Source: Planotetraspora silvatica
GTDB taxonomy: Bacteria; Actinomycetota; Actinomycetes; Streptosporangiales; Streptosporangiaceae
Reading direction: 5' to 3'
Assembly (NCBI RefSeq): GCF_016863315.1
Contig: NZ_BOOQ01000040.1
Span: 1-64,000 of the forward strand
DNA: 64,000 bases
How positions within the stretch are numbered: position 1 is the first letter of the stretch; each line of letters starts with the position of its first letter. Below the pieces are notes generated by a model. That model saw nothing but the letters and a program-made list of their open reading frames with translations. It was not told where the DNA came from and did not search any database. The translations under genes were made by a program, and so were the position numbers. Shown piece by piece: positions 25,177 through 34,522 of the stretch.

Positions 25177-27423
25177 ATGTCTGAGTCAACGGCGGGCGAG
25201 CTGGCCCGGGAGCAGAAGTACGTCGCCGCGCTCTATGAGCGCCTCGACGTGTTGCGGGTGCGCACGCGCGGACAGCTCGACGGCGTGCTGGCCCAGGGGG
25301 CCACGGGCACCCATCAGAACCGGTCCGAGCGCGACTCCTTCGCCGGTATGTACGCGCAGCGGCTCGCCCGGCTGTGGGCGGTGGAGAACAGCCTGTGCTT
25401 TGGCCGTCTCGACCACGCCGACGAGACCCGCCTCTACATCGGCCGCCTCGGGCTCTCCGACGACGACCAGCAGCGCCTGCTGATCGACTGGCGGGCGCCC
25501 GTCGCGCAGCCCTTCTACCGGGCGACTCCGGCGGCCCCGATGGGCGTCACGCGGCGCCGCCACCTCCACACCAGAGGCCGCGTCGTCACGGGGGTGGACG
25601 ACGACCTCCTCGACCTCGACGGCCTGAGCGAAGCCGACCGGGCCTCGCTGAACGGCGAGGCGGCCCTGCTCGCCGCGCTCGGGGAGAAGCGCACCGGCCG
25701 CATGCGCGACATCGTGGCGACGATCCAGTCCGAGCAGGACAAGATCATCCGAAGCGAGCTGAACGGGGTGCTCGTCGTCCAGGGCGGACCGGGGACCGGT
25801 AAGACGGTCGTGGCCCTGCACCGGGCGGCCTACCTGCTCTACACCTACCGCGAGCGCCTGGAACGGAGGGGAGTCCTGATCATCGGGCCGAACCCGACCT
25901 TCGTGCGCTACATCGAGCAGGTGCTCCCCTCGCTGGGCGAGACCGACGTGCTGCTGTCCACCGTGGGCGAGCTCTACCCCGGGGTGAAGGGCACCCGCCA
26001 GGACACGCCCGGGGCGGCGGTCGTCAAGGGGTCGATCCGGATGGTCGACGTGATCGCCAGAGCCGTACGCGAGCGGCAACGCGTGCCGAGGAAGCCACTG
26101 GAGATCAAGCTCGACAAGTTCACGCTCAAGCTCGACCGGCAGACCTTCGACGCCGCCCGGTCGCGGGCGGTCCGCTCCCGCAAGGCGCACAACCAGGCGC
26201 GGGCCGTGTTCGTCCGGCACCTGCTGAACGTCCTGACCAGGCAGGCCGCCCGGCATCTCGGCCGGAGCATGCTCGACGACGCCGACTTCGCCGAGCTCCG
26301 GGAGGATCTGCGCACGGAGGAACCCGTCCGGGCCGCGCTCAACCGGCTCTGGCCGTACCTCACGCCGCAGCAGTTGCTGATCGGCCTGTACACCTCCAAG
26401 GAGCGGATGGCCGAGGCCGGCCTGTCGCCCGAGGAGCAGACCCTGCTCCTGCGGGAACCGCCCCGGCCGGGAGAGAGCTGGTGGAGCGCGGCCGACGTGC
26501 CGCTCCTGGACGAGGCCGCCGAGCTACTCGGCGAGATCGACGAGGGCGTGCTCAGGGCCGCCCGCCGCGCCGAGCAGGAGCGTGAGGATCGCATCGCCTA
26601 CGCCAGGGAGGTCCTGGAGCTGACCGGCATGGCCGACATCATGGACGCCGAGCGTTTCGCCGAGCGCCAGCAGGCCGACGAGGTCTACCTGACGACGGCG
26701 GAACGCGCCGCGGGAGACCGCACCTGGGCCTACGGCCACGTGATCGTGGACGAGGCCCAGGAGCTGTCGGAGATGGCCTGGCGGGCCGTCATGCGCCGCT
26801 GCCCGACGAGGTCGATGACCATCGTCGGCGACATCGCCCAGACGGGGTCGGCGGCGGGCGCGGCCAGCTGGGGCCGGGTGCTCGAGCCGTATCTCCAGGA
26901 CCGCTGGCGAGAGGCGGCGCTCAGCGTGAACTACCGCACGCCCGCCGAGCTGATGGAGGTCGCCTCGCGGGTGCTGGAGCTCGTGGGACCGGACCTCAAG
27001 GCGCCGGAGTCGGTACGGGAGACCGGCGAGCGACCCTGGGCCACGCGGGTGGACGACCTCGCCGCCGACCTGGGTCCCGTCGTCCAGGACGAGGTCGTCG
27101 AAGGCGGCCGGCTCGTCGTGATCGTACCGTCCTCGGAGGAGGCCCGTCTCGGCGCGGCCGTCGCGGCGCAGGTCCCCGGCGCGGTGACCGGCGCGGGCCC
27201 GGCGGCACTCGACGCGCCCGTCTCGGTCATGTCGGTCGCGGACGCCAAAGGCCTGGAGTTCGACGCCGTGATCGTCGTCGAGCCCGAACGGATTCTACGC
27301 GAGTCCTCGCGCGGCCCAAGCGATCTTTATGTGGCGCTGACCCGAGCCACGCGACGGCTTGGCGTGATCTACACCGGCGGACTGCCAGCCGTTTTGACGC
27401 TCCTTGATCAGCGGGCCCGGTGA
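25177..27423 (+). CDS. helR: HelR/HelD-type RNA polymerase recycling ATPase
   Basis: A 748-residue UvrD-like superfamily 1 ATPase. An N-terminal coiled coil (AREQKYVAALYERLDVLRVR) is followed by Walker A GGPGTGKT (about residues 205-212), a DEAQE motif II (VDEAQELSEMAW near 530), and C-terminal motifs LSVNYRT and VALTRATRRLG. This architecture and the WRAPVAQPFYRA segment fit HelD-class proteins, which pull stalled RNA polymerase off DNA; the actinobacterial branch HelR also displaces rifamycins. I saw no rifampicin-associated-element palindrome upstream. HelR versus HelD assignment is by general resemblance only. Interestingly, rbpA, another RNA polymerase-binding factor, is 4 kb away. Confidence 0.75.
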   Translation: MSESTAGELAREQKYVAALYERLDVLRVRTRGQLDGVLAQGATGTHQNRSERDSFAGMYAQRLARLWAVENSLCFGRLDHADETRLYIGRLGLSDDDQQRLLIDWRAPVAQPFYRATPAAPMGVTRRRHLHTRGRVVTGVDDDLLDLDGLSEADRASLNGEAALLAALGEKRTGRMRDIVATIQSEQDKIIRSELNGVLVVQGGPGTGKTVVALHRAAYLLYTYRERLERRGVLIIGPNPTFVRYIEQVLPSLGETDVLLSTVGELYPGVKGTRQDTPGAAVVKGSIRMVDVIARAVRERQRVPRKPLEIKLDKFTLKLDRQTFDAARSRAVRSRKAHNQARAVFVRHLLNVLTRQAARHLGRSMLDDADFAELREDLRTEEPVRAALNRLWPYLTPQQLLIGLYTSKERMAEAGLSPEEQTLLLREPPRPGESWWSAADVPLLDEAAELLGEIDEGVLRAARRAEQEREDRIAYAREVLELTGMADIMDAERFAERQQADEVYLTTAERAAGDRTWAYGHVIVDEAQELSEMAWRAVMRRCPTRSMTIVGDIAQTGSAAGAASWGRVLEPYLQDRWREAALSVNYRTPAELMEVASRVLELVGPDLKAPESVRETGERPWATRVDDLAADLGPVVQDEVVEGGRLVVIVPSSEEARLGAAVAAQVPGAVTGAGPAALDAPVSVMSVADAKGLEFDAVIVVEPERILRESSRGPSDLYVALTRATRRLGVIYTGGLPAVLTLLDQRAR

Positions 27424-27508
27424 TGGGGGAATAGCGGGAGGTCGCACGATGTGGGGGACATCACTGGATGACCCTGGATCGACACCGCTCGCGAAGCGTG
27501 TCCTACCT

Positions 27509-27529
27509 GCGAAAACTTGGTATTTTCGC
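27509..27529 (+). terminator. Possible terminator hairpin after HelR gene
   Basis: GCGAAAA (27509-27515) pairs with TTTTCGC (27523-27529) across a 7-base loop in an otherwise GC-rich region, about 85 bp after the stop codon. Together with the imperfect stem at 27481-27502 it could end transcription, although no U-run follows. Confidence 0.4.
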
Positions 27530-27543
27530 TGATCGGGACACGG

Positions 27544-27571
27544 TTGACATCTGCGCTGAGGTCGGTAGTTT
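27544..27571 (+). promoter_or_regulatory. Housekeeping promoter in the lnt leader
   Basis: TTGACA (27544-27549) and TAGTTT (27566-27571) are 16 bases apart. This is one of the best -35 boxes in the window. Transcription would start near 27578 and run rightward through the noncoding region into lnt, or produce a separate short RNA. Confidence 0.65.
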
Positions 27572-28122
27572 GCTGCGCAGTCCAGCACGGGACTGACCGG
27601 TTGGCCGTCTCAAGACATCACCGGATTCTGCGTCCGTGACGGAGCGTGACTCCGTCTGCACAGCCAGGCGCAGGTCGGCGTTCCGTCGAGTCGGGGCACC
27701 CCAACCGGCCGGGGGGTTGGACCCGGGGAGGGGTCCGGACACCCAGTAGACAACGGAACTCCGCGCCCGCCGCCGACGGGACGAGAACCGGTCCGAAGGG
27801 CCGTCCGGGCCCCCTTCCGCCGTGCGCGGCGAAACCGTGCGTGGAGACACGCCAGGTGGTCCTTGGGTCCTCCGCGAGGGACTCAAGGATCACATTCGGC
27901 CGTGGCGGCCGGCCAGGTCCGTCCGTGAGCGCCCAGAGGCGCCGGACCGGAGAGCCCGCCCATCTCGAGGGCTTCGGCCCCGAATCGGCCCGGCTGAAAT
28001 CGGCCTCTCGAATTGGCGCTGTTCAGCGGGATCTGGGAAGCTGTCCGCACTGGCCGGTCTGGGACTTCGCGTCCGCGCACCGGCGCCGGGAGGGCACACT
28101 CACGCGGAGGAGACACCGCCCC

Positions 28123-29685
28123 GTGGCATTGGAAGTCAAGGACGAGGCACCGCCCCCCGCATCCGCGAGGCGCACTCCGCTGCCGGTGGGGCATCCGCTG
28201 GTCCGTCTCGGAGCGTCGATCGCGGGCGGCCTCGTGCTGTACCTGGCGTTTCCCCCGATCGGACTGTGGTTTCTCGCGCCGCCCGGCGTCGCGCTCCTCG
28301 CACTCGCCCTGTACGGCACCGGCGTGCGCCGGGCCGCCTGGCTGGGGTACGCGGGAGGCCTCGCGTTCCTGCTGCCCGCCCTGGCCTGGGTGCGCCCCAT
28401 CGGGGATGACGCCTGGGCGGCCCTGGCGGGGATCGAGAGCCTCTACTGGGCGGCCCTGGCATGCCTGGCCGTCTTCGTGATGCGCCTGCGCCTGTGGCCG
28501 TTGTGGGTGGCCTGCCTGTGGGTGGCCCAGGAATGGGGGCGCGGCCGCTTCCCCGTCGGGGGTTTCCCCTGGGCGCGGCTGGCCTTCAGCCAGGGCGAGT
28601 CGCCGTTCACCCCCTACGCCGCTCTCGGCGGCGCGCCGCTGGTGACCTTCGCGGTGGCCCTGTCCGGCGCCCTGATCTGCTACCTGGTCATCCGGCTCGC
28701 GCGCGGCTTCAGGCGGGACCGCCTGGTCGCCGGCACGCTCCTCGCCGCGGTGGCCGTGCCGGCCCTGGGGTTCGCGGTGCCGCGACCGGGCGACGAGGGC
28801 AAGACGGTGACCGTCGGCATCATCCAGGGCAACGTGCCCGGCCGTGGGATGGACTTCCTCGGCGACGAGCCCTCGGTCGTGCTCCAGAACCACGCGAACG
28901 AGACGCACAAGATGGCCGAGGCCGTACGGGCGGGGAAGCTTCCCAAGCCGGACATCGTGGTCTGGCCGGAGAACTCGACCGACATCGACCCCTACCGCAG
29001 CGCCTTCGCGAGCGAGGTCATCGACTCCGCGGCCAAGGACGTGGGCGTGCCGATCCTCGTCGGGGCGGTCGTGAACATCGGGGACGCCAACCGGGCGACC
29101 AGAGGGCTGGTGTGGGACCCCGTCACCGGCCCGGGCGCGTACTACGACAAGCGCAAGCTCGTGCCGTTCGGGGAGTACACGCCGTTCAAGAGCATCGTGC
29201 TGGCCCTGTCGAAGCGGGCGAACCTGGTCGGCCGCCAGTCGGTCGCGGGCGACGTCCCCGGGGCCCTGCGGATGGGACCGGTCACCGTCGGCACCGTGGA
29301 GTGTTACGAGGTGGCCTTCGACGACGACGTCCGGAGCACCGTGAAGGCCGGGGGGAGCCCGCTGGTCGTCCAGACCAACAACGCCACCTACGCGCTCACC
29401 AATCTCCCGGCCCAGCAGCTCGCCATGTCGCAGTTGCGGGCGGTCGAGCACAACCGGGCCGTCGTGACGGCCGCGACGACGGGCATCTCGGCGTATGTCG
29501 CGCCGGATGGCAAAGTGGAGTGGCGGACCGGTGAGCTCGTTCCGGCGATGAACGTGGTGAAATTGCCGGTCCGGACGGAGAACACGCTGGCCACCGATGT
29601 AGGTGCGCTACCGGAGTGGATTTTGATACTGATGGGGGCCGGAGCTGTGGCGGCGGCGACCTTTGCGGCACGGAGGAAGAGCTGA
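28123..29685 (+). CDS. lnt: Apolipoprotein N-acyltransferase
   Basis: A 520-residue membrane enzyme that adds the third acyl chain to lipoproteins. The N-terminal half is polytopic (helices from about residue 25 to 215), then comes a nitrilase-fold domain starting near [10 protein letters not shown], with the catalytic Glu in VVWPENSTD, Lys in [13 protein letters not shown] and Cys in GTVECYEV, and a C-terminal membrane helix. In mycobacteria Lnt and Ppm are fused or adjacent; here they are separate, overlapping by one base. GTG 28123 follows GGAGGAGAC. The 159-codon open frame upstream is rejected as noncoding. Confidence 0.92.
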   Translation: MALEVKDEAPPPASARRTPLPVGHPLVRLGASIAGGLVLYLAFPPIGLWFLAPPGVALLALALYGTGVRRAAWLGYAGGLAFLLPALAWVRPIGDDAWAALAGIESLYWAALACLAVFVMRLRLWPLWVACLWVAQEWGRGRFPVGGFPWARLAFSQGESPFTPYAALGGAPLVTFAVALSGALICYLVIRLARGFRRDRLVAGTLLAAVAVPALGFAVPRPGDEGKTVTVGIIQGNVPGRGMDFLGDEPSVVLQNHANETHKMAEAVRAGKLPKPDIVVWPENSTDIDPYRSAFASEVIDSAAKDVGVPILVGAVVNIGDANRATRGLVWDPVTGPGAYYDKRKLVPFGEYTPFKSIVLALSKRANLVGRQSVAGDVPGALRMGPVTVGTVECYEVAFDDDVRSTVKAGGSPLVVQTNNATYALTNLPAQQLAMSQLRAVEHNRAVVTAATTGISAYVAPDGKVEWRTGELVPAMNVVKLPVRTENTLATDVGALPEWILILMGAGAVAAATFAARRKS

Positions 29686-30431
29686 TGGAGCGGACCCCCG
29701 GGCGGGTTCTCGTGATCGTTCCCACGTACAACGAACGTGAGAACCTGCCGTTGATCGCCGGGAGGCTGCGCGAGGCCCTGCCGGAGGTGCACCTCCTCGT
29801 CGCCGACGACAACAGCCCTGACGGCACCGGTGAGATCGCCGATCGGCTCGCCGAGCAGGACGACCACATCCACGTCCTCCACCGCCCCGGCAAGCAGGGC
29901 CTGGGCTCCGCCTACATCGCCGGGTTCCGGTGGGGTCTGGCCGAGGGCTACGACGTGCTCGTCGAGATGGACGCCGACGGCTCGCACCAGCCGGAGGAGC
30001 TGCACAAGCTGCTCAACCGGGTGGCACGCGGGGCCGACCTGGCGATCGGCTCGCGCTGGGTGCGCGGCGGCCGGGTCGTCAACTGGCCGGCTTCCCGCGA
30101 GATCCTCTCCCGGGGCGCCAACATCTATGTGCGGCGGATGCTGGGCATCCCGGTGCGCGACGCCACGGCGGGGTACCGCGCCTACCGGGCCTCCACGCTG
30201 GAGAAGATCGGCATCGACGACGTCGAGTCCCAGGGGTACTGCTTCCAGGTCGACCTCACCCTGCGGACCGTACGGCAGGGCCTGCGGGTGGCCGAAGTGC
30301 CGATCACCTTCGTGGAGCGGACGATCGGCACGAGCAAGATGAGCCGCGCCATCATCCTGGAGGCCTTCTGGCGGGTCGCCGTCTGGGGTGTCGACGGGCT
30401 GCCCGGGCGGCTTCGCCGTAGGCGGCGGTAA
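29685..30431 (+). CDS. ppm1: Polyprenol-phosphate mannosyltransferase (GT2)
   Basis: A 248-residue family 2 glycosyltransferase like dolichol-phosphate mannose synthase. It has [13 protein letters not shown] (residues 9-21), [11 protein letters not shown] and the DxD motif in [13 protein letters not shown], and the [13 protein letters not shown] and [11 protein letters not shown] segments. It should transfer mannose from GDP-mannose to polyprenyl phosphate at the membrane for lipoglycan or protein O-mannosylation. It has no membrane helices of its own and is expected to work with Lnt, the situation in Ppm1-like operons. Its ATG overlaps the lnt stop (TGATG). Confidence 0.92.
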   Translation: MERTPGRVLVIVPTYNERENLPLIAGRLREALPEVHLLVADDNSPDGTGEIADRLAEQDDHIHVLHRPGKQGLGSAYIAGFRWGLAEGYDVLVEMDADGSHQPEELHKLLNRVARGADLAIGSRWVRGGRVVNWPASREILSRGANIYVRRMLGIPVRDATAGYRAYRASTLEKIGIDDVESQGYCFQVDLTLRTVRQGLRVAEVPITFVERTIGTSKMSRAIILEAFWRVAVWGVDGLPGRLRRRRR

Positions 30432-30515
30432 GCCCTCGCGGGCCTACGAGGAACCAGGACCGCCACGCGAGCGTTGACTGGTTCATACGGCTGTCGCGGC
30501 GAGTGAGGCAAGTTG

Positions 30516-31070
30516 ATGTTGCGTATCGGGCTCTTCCTGGCCTTCCTGGTCGTCCCCGTCATGGAGATCTGGTTGCTGATCCGGATCGGGTCCGTGATCG
30601 GCGGCTGGCAGACGGTGGCCCTGCTCATCGCGGACAGCATCCTGGGGGCCTGGCTGGTCCGCCGGGAGGGCCGGCGGGCGTGGGCGGCACTGCAGAGCGC
30701 CGTCCAGTCGGGCCGCATGCCGGATCGTGAGCTGGCCGACGGCGGGATGATCGTCGCCGGAGGGGCGCTGCTGCTGACCCCCGGGTTCCTGACCGACATC
30801 CTGGGGTTCATCCTCATCCTGCCGTTCACGCGGCCCATCGCCCGGCGCGGGCTCTCGTGGTTCCTTCGCCGTCGTGTGCAGGTGCTGGCGGCCCGCTCGC
30901 CGTACGGCCCGATCTTCACCGCCGGGGGCCAGGTCCCGGGTCAGGACGGACAGGCCCCGAGGCGGGACGGATCGGTGCGCGGCCACGTGATCGACGGTGA
31001 AGTGATCGACGGTGAAGTGATCGAGGGCGAGGTCGTCGACGGCGAGGCCCGGCGACGCCGGGACGCCTGA
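30516..31070 (+). CDS. fxsA: FxsA family membrane protein
   Basis: A 184-residue protein with the FxsA domain (about residues 5-115: VVPVMEIWLLIRIGS, LLIADSILGAWLVRREGRRAW, LLLTPGFLTDILGFILILPFTR). FxsA in E. coli affects phage T7 exclusion by F; its basic role is unknown. The C-terminus carries four five-residue repeats of the V-I-D/E-G-E type (VIDGEVIDGEVIEGEVVDGE), probably a flexible cytoplasmic tail. A GAGG ribosome-binding site precedes the ATG. It converges on rbpA across a hairpin. Confidence 0.88.
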   Translation: MLRIGLFLAFLVVPVMEIWLLIRIGSVIGGWQTVALLIADSILGAWLVRREGRRAWAALQSAVQSGRMPDRELADGGMIVAGGALLLTPGFLTDILGFILILPFTRPIARRGLSWFLRRRVQVLAARSPYGPIFTAGGQVPGQDGQAPRRDGSVRGHVIDGEVIDGEVIEGEVVDGEARRRRDA

Positions 31071-31155
31071 CACACGGGCCACAGGGCCCTCAGGAGGGCA
31101 TCAGGAGCGCCTGAGAGCCCGGACGACAGCCTGGGCAACGTCCCGGACAACACGA

Positions 31156-31190
31156 ACGCCCCCGCCGGCCTGTCGGCCACCCGGGGGCGT
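31156..31190. terminator. Bidirectional hairpin between fxsA and rbpA
   Basis: ACGCCCCCG (31156-31164) pairs perfectly with CGGGGGCGT (31182-31190), and the enclosed sequence has its own GGCC/GGCC stem. It lies between two convergent genes and could end both transcripts. No U-run. Confidence 0.65.
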
Positions 31191-31206
31191 CTGCATTACC
31201 TGCCGT

Positions 31207-31551
31207 CTACGCGCTCTTGCGTCGCTGGGCCCTGAGAATCGCGAGTCGCTCGTTGAGGACCTCTTCGAGGTCCTCGATGGAGCGGCGCTCCAGAAGCATG
31301 TCCCAGTGCGTACGTGGCGCCTTGGACTTCTTCTGCTGGGGCTCCTCGGCGTCCACCCGAAGCGCCGGGGCACCGCAGCTGCGGCACTCCCAGTTCGTCG
31401 GGATCTCCGCCTCAGCGGCGAGGGGCACGGTGGTGAGATGGCCCTTGGGGCAGGTGTAGGACACCTCCTGGCGCGGAGCCAGATCGGTGTTGCGGTCGTT
31501 CTCGTAGCTGGTCGCCCCGAGCCGGGTACCGCGAAGTGCACGCTCGCCCAT
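31207..31551 (-). CDS. rbpA: RNA polymerase-binding protein RbpA
   Basis: A 114-residue RbpA. The core has the zinc-binding cysteines in SYTCPKGH and ECRSCGAPA and ends with the sigma-interaction domain (THWDMLLERRSIEDLEEVLNERLAILR in two parts). RbpA binds RNA polymerase and the principal sigma factor, stabilises open complexes and alters rifampicin response. ATG 31551 follows AGGAGG. A sigma-R-type promoter lies at 31606-31632, fitting the known oxidative-stress control of rbpA in Streptomyces. Confidence 0.95.
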   Translation of the reverse strand: MGERALRGTRLGATSYENDRNTDLAPRQEVSYTCPKGHLTTVPLAAEAEIPTNWECRSCGAPALRVDAEEPQQKKSKAPRTHWDMLLERRSIEDLEEVLNERLAILRAQRRKSA

Positions 31552-31605
31552 GTTCTAAGCCTCCTGAGGTCCCCGCCATAAGAGGGGTTTGTCTCCACCG
31601 CGTAC

Positions 31606-31632
31606 AACGCCTGATACCGTGTGTGGATTCCC
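31606..31632 (-). promoter_or_regulatory. Sigma-R-type promoter of rbpA
   Basis: Read on the minus strand, GGGAAT (31627-31632) is followed by exactly 18 bases and GTT (31606-31608). This matches the sigma-R consensus GGAAT-N18-GTT. The predicted transcript begins about 50 bases before the rbpA start codon. Confidence 0.82.
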
Positions 31633-31675
31633 ACCAGAGACGTGATCCAATCGCGCTTTTTCCGGCGCGCCTGCC

Positions 31676-33097
31676 TCAGAGGTGTTCCGGGACCTCATTT
31701 CCCGCCTGGCGGATGGCTTTGGGCAGGTTGACCGCCAGGAGCATCAGGAAGCCGATCACGAAGAACACCACGAGCGAGACGATCGCGATCCGGTAGCTGT
31801 TGGTGAACTGCACCGCGAGCGTGATGGTCAGCGAGCCGATGAACGCCGACCCCTTGTCGCTGATCTGCAGGAGGCTGAAGTACTCCGCCTCCTTGCCCCG
31901 GGGGATCACGTGGGAGTAGAGCGACCGGGACAACGCCTGCGTGCCGCCCAGGACGATCGCGATCGCGAAGGCCAGGCCGTAGAACTGGAGCTCCGCGCCC
32001 TCCGCCAGGAAGACCGCCATGACGACGATCACCGTCCACACGAGCAGGCTGGCGAGCACGACGCGTTTGGTGCCGAACCGGCGGGCGAGCGCGCCCAGCA
32101 GCAGCGCGCCGCCGAAGGCGACGAACTGGACCATCAGGATGGCCTGAATCTGGACGTTCTTATCCAGCTTGAGGGCTTCTGAGGCGTACGGGGCCGAGTT
32201 GCCGATGACGGTCTGCACGCCGTCGTTGTAGATCAGGTAGGCGACCAGGAACAGCAGGGTGCCGGGGTAGCGGCGTAACTCGGAGATCGTCCGGCCCAGC
32301 TGGCGGAAGCTGCCGCCGACGGAACGCAGCGCGGTGCTCTCGTGCGCGGGGACGGGCCGGTTGCGCAGGGTGAGCAGCGGGATGATCGTGAAGATGGCCC
32401 ACCACAGGCCGGCCGACATCATGCAGATGCGCACGGCCATGCCCTCGGAGACCCCGAAGCCGTCGCGGCCGGTGTAGAGCACCAGGTTGAGGGCGAGCAG
32501 CAGGAAGCCGCCGAGGTAGCCGAACGCCCAGCCGCGGGAGGAGACCTTGTCCCGTTCGGCGGGAGTCGAGATCTGCGGCAGGAAGGAGTCGTAGACGACG
32601 ATCGAGGCGCCGTAGGCGACGTTGGCCAGGATGAACAGCCCGCCGCCGAGCAGGTAGCGGTCCCCCTCGAGGAAGAACAGCCCCAGGGTCGCCAGGGCGC
32701 CCACGTAGGCGAAACCGCCGAGCAGTTGTCTCTTGCGTCCCGTGTGGTCGGCCAGCGCGCCAATGATGGGCAGCAGGACGATCTGCAGCAGCGTCGACAC
32801 GGTGAGGACCAGCCCGAAGTAGGCCGCCGGGCGGATGTCGAAGCCGAGGACGTCGACGAAGCCGAGTTGGCCGGTCGTCAGGGTGTCGAAGTCCCGGGCG
32901 CACGCGTCGGCCGGCATGGACGCGAAGTCCTGCTCGCAGGCGGCGGTCTTGGCGATCGGGATGAGATACGGCCCGAGGAACACCGAGATGATCGTCGTGT
33001 AGAAGGCGGAGTTCGCCCAGTCGTACCAATACCAGCCGCGCCGTTCGCGGCCCGTCGCCTTGGGTGTGTCTTCCTTGGTGACCGGGGGGGAGGTCAT
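31676..33097 (-). CDS. MFS transporter of the UMF1/Atg22 type
   Basis: A 473-residue major-facilitator protein with about twelve helices. The family signature YWYDWANSAFYTTI (near residues 20-33) identifies the UMF1/Atg22-like group, whose bacterial substrates are undefined. A loop with two cysteines (AACEQDFASMPADACARDFD) is predicted to be exposed. ATG 33097 has GAGGAGAC upstream. The gene starts 14 bp after the stop of the phosphodiesterase gene, so both are probably one operon. Confidence 0.88.
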   Translation of the reverse strand: MTSPPVTKEDTPKATGRERRGWYWYDWANSAFYTTIISVFLGPYLIPIAKTAACEQDFASMPADACARDFDTLTTGQLGFVDVLGFDIRPAAYFGLVLTVSTLLQIVLLPIIGALADHTGRKRQLLGGFAYVGALATLGLFFLEGDRYLLGGGLFILANVAYGASIVVYDSFLPQISTPAERDKVSSRGWAFGYLGGFLLLALNLVLYTGRDGFGVSEGMAVRICMMSAGLWWAIFTIIPLLTLRNRPVPAHESTALRSVGGSFRQLGRTISELRRYPGTLLFLVAYLIYNDGVQTVIGNSAPYASEALKLDKNVQIQAILMVQFVAFGGALLLGALARRFGTKRVVLASLLVWTVIVVMAVFLAEGAELQFYGLAFAIAIVLGGTQALSRSLYSHVIPRGKEAEYFSLLQISDKGSAFIGSLTITLAVQFTNSYRIAIVSLVVFFVIGFLMLLAVNLPKAIRQAGNEVPEHL

Positions 33098-33110
33098 CGT
33101 GTCTCCTCGC

Positions 33111-33908
33111 CTAACTGCTGGCCGTACCGGGATGCCACTGGCCACGTCTGTCGAGCACGTCGCGCAGGCCGGTGATGTTGTCGGTCATGATGCCGTCGAC
33201 GCCGAGGTCGAGCAGGACCTCCATCGTGACGGGGTCGTCGATCGTCCAGACGTGCACCTGCATGCCGATGGCATGGGCCGTGCGGACGAAGGCGCGGGTG
33301 GTGACCCGCAGGCCGCGGAACCCGATGGGGACCTGGGCGCAGGGGACGCCGGCGCGGGCGAGACCGGTGAGCAGACGGCCGTAGCCGCCGGCGAGCGCGG
33401 CAGCGCGCAGGGCGGCGATCCCGCGGGGCCCCAGGGCCGAGCAGACGTCGCGGCCCATGGCCCTGCGCGCCCGCTCGAGCCGCAGGTCGGAGAAGGAGGT
33501 GAGGCAGACGCGGTCGTAGGCGCCGGTCCTGCGGATCGCGCGGGCCAGCGGGACGATGGCCGGGCTCTCCTTGACGTCGATGTTCAGCCGGATGTCCGGC
33601 CAGGTGCCGAGCATGTCCTCGATGAGCGGGATCTCGTCCTTGCCGCCGATGCGCGCCTTGGCGATCTCCCGGTAGGGCAGCGCGGAGATCCGTCCCCTGC
33701 GGTCGGTGACCCGGTCGAGGGTGTGGTCGTGGAACGCCAGCAGCACCCCGTCGGACGTCGCGTGAGCGTCGGTCTCGAGGTAGGTGTAGCCGAGGTCGAC
33801 CGCCCGGGAGAAGGCGGCCATGGTGTTCTCACGGCCCTCCGCCGCTCCGCCGCGGTGCGCGAAGGCGAGCGGCCCGGGATGGTCGAGGAACGGATAGCGG
33901 CGTTGCAC
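33111..33908 (-). CDS. Glycerophosphodiester phosphodiesterase
   Basis: A 265-residue GDPD-family protein: AFAHRGGAAEGRENTMAAF (residues 15-33) with the catalytic HRG, the metal-binding LETDAHATSDGVLLAFHDHTLDR region (two parts), and the TIM-barrel end QVHVWTIDDP. No signal peptide, so cytoplasmic. It hydrolyses glycerophosphodiesters to glycerol-3-phosphate. The GTG start at 33908 has no ribosome-binding site but a CATACT box seven bases upstream, so it may be leaderless. Confidence 0.88.
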   Translation of the reverse strand: MQRRYPFLDHPGPLAFAHRGGAAEGRENTMAAFSRAVDLGYTYLETDAHATSDGVLLAFHDHTLDRVTDRRGRISALPYREIAKARIGGKDEIPLIEDMLGTWPDIRLNIDVKESPAIVPLARAIRRTGAYDRVCLTSFSDLRLERARRAMGRDVCSALGPRGIAALRAAALAGGYGRLLTGLARAGVPCAQVPIGFRGLRVTTRAFVRTAHAIGMQVHVWTIDDPVTMEVLLDLGVDGIMTDNITGLRDVLDRRGQWHPGTASS

Positions 33909-33967
33909 GAGGAGGAGTATGCCGGTTACGGAGCCGGACCGTCAGCGAGCGGAAGTGAACATTTGCG

Positions 33968-34522
33968 TCACGAGTCCTCCATCGACGCCCATTCCTGGCG
34001 TCTGGACTCGGCGATCACGATGGCGGCGGCGACCGACACGTTGAACGAGCCGACCCTGCCCACTTGCGGGATGTAGACCACGGCGTCGGCGGCCTCCAGC
34101 GAGGCGGGGGAGCAGCCGTGGTCCTCGCTGCCGACCAGCAGGCAGACGTCGCCGCTGAGGTCGGACGCGTGCAGCGGAACGGCGTCGGCGGTGAGCTCGA
34201 CGGCGACGACCCGGAAGCCCTCCTCCTTGGCGGCCTTGACGGCGTCGGCCACGGGGACGGGCTCGTGCCACTCGACCAGGCGGTCGGTGCCGAGCGCGGT
34301 CTTCTGCACCTTGGGGTTGCTCGGCGGGGTGGCGTTGCCGGCCAGCCAGACCGTGTCCACGCCGAACGCCGCGGCGCTGCGGAAGATCGAGCCGACGTTG
34401 AACGGACTCGTCACCGACTCCAGGATCAGCGCCATGCGGCCGGTGGTGGCGCGGCGCCAGTTCCGGTTCAGCCGCTTCACATCGGTCGGCCGCAGTTGTT
34501 TGCGGGGGTTGGGCGTGCTCAT
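33968..34522 (-). CDS. SpoU/TrmH family RNA methyltransferase
   Basis: A 184-residue SPOUT methyltransferase that probably 2'-O-methylates tRNA or rRNA. Motifs I-III are visible as ESVTSPFNVGSIFRSAAAFG, LLVGSEDHGCSP and GRVGSFNVSVAAAIVIAE. The size and architecture fit TrmH-like enzymes, without the extra N-terminal RNA-binding domain of 23S rRNA methylases. It overlaps the upstream methyltransferase gene by four bases, so the two are coupled. Confidence 0.88.
   Translation of the reverse strand: MSTPNPRKQLRPTDVKRLNRNWRRATTGRMALILESVTSPFNVGSIFRSAAAFGVDTVWLAGNATPPSNPKVQKTALGTDRLVEWHEPVPVADAVKAAKEEGFRVVAVELTADAVPLHASDLSGDVCLLVGSEDHGCSPASLEAADAVVYIPQVGRVGSFNVSVAAAIVIAESRRQEWASMEDS

Larger units (their letters stand above)
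27424..28122. other. Long noncoding leader upstream of lnt
   Basis: No reading frame here looks like protein. Two hairpins after the HelR stop (GACAC...GTGTC at 27481-27502 and GCGAAAA/TTTTCGC at 27509-27529) may end that transcript. A promoter follows at 27544-27571, giving a leader of about 545 bases before lnt. It contains further stems: GACGGAG/CTCCGTC near 27640, GGACCC/GGGTCC near 27720 and a long imperfect TCCTTG...CAAGGA stem at 27860-27889. It may hold a regulatory RNA; no known riboswitch class was recognised. Confidence 0.5.

Noticed and set aside
27646-28122. 159-residue N-terminal extension of Lnt
   Set aside because: The extension lacks protein-like composition and a better start with ribosome-binding site lies at 28123.
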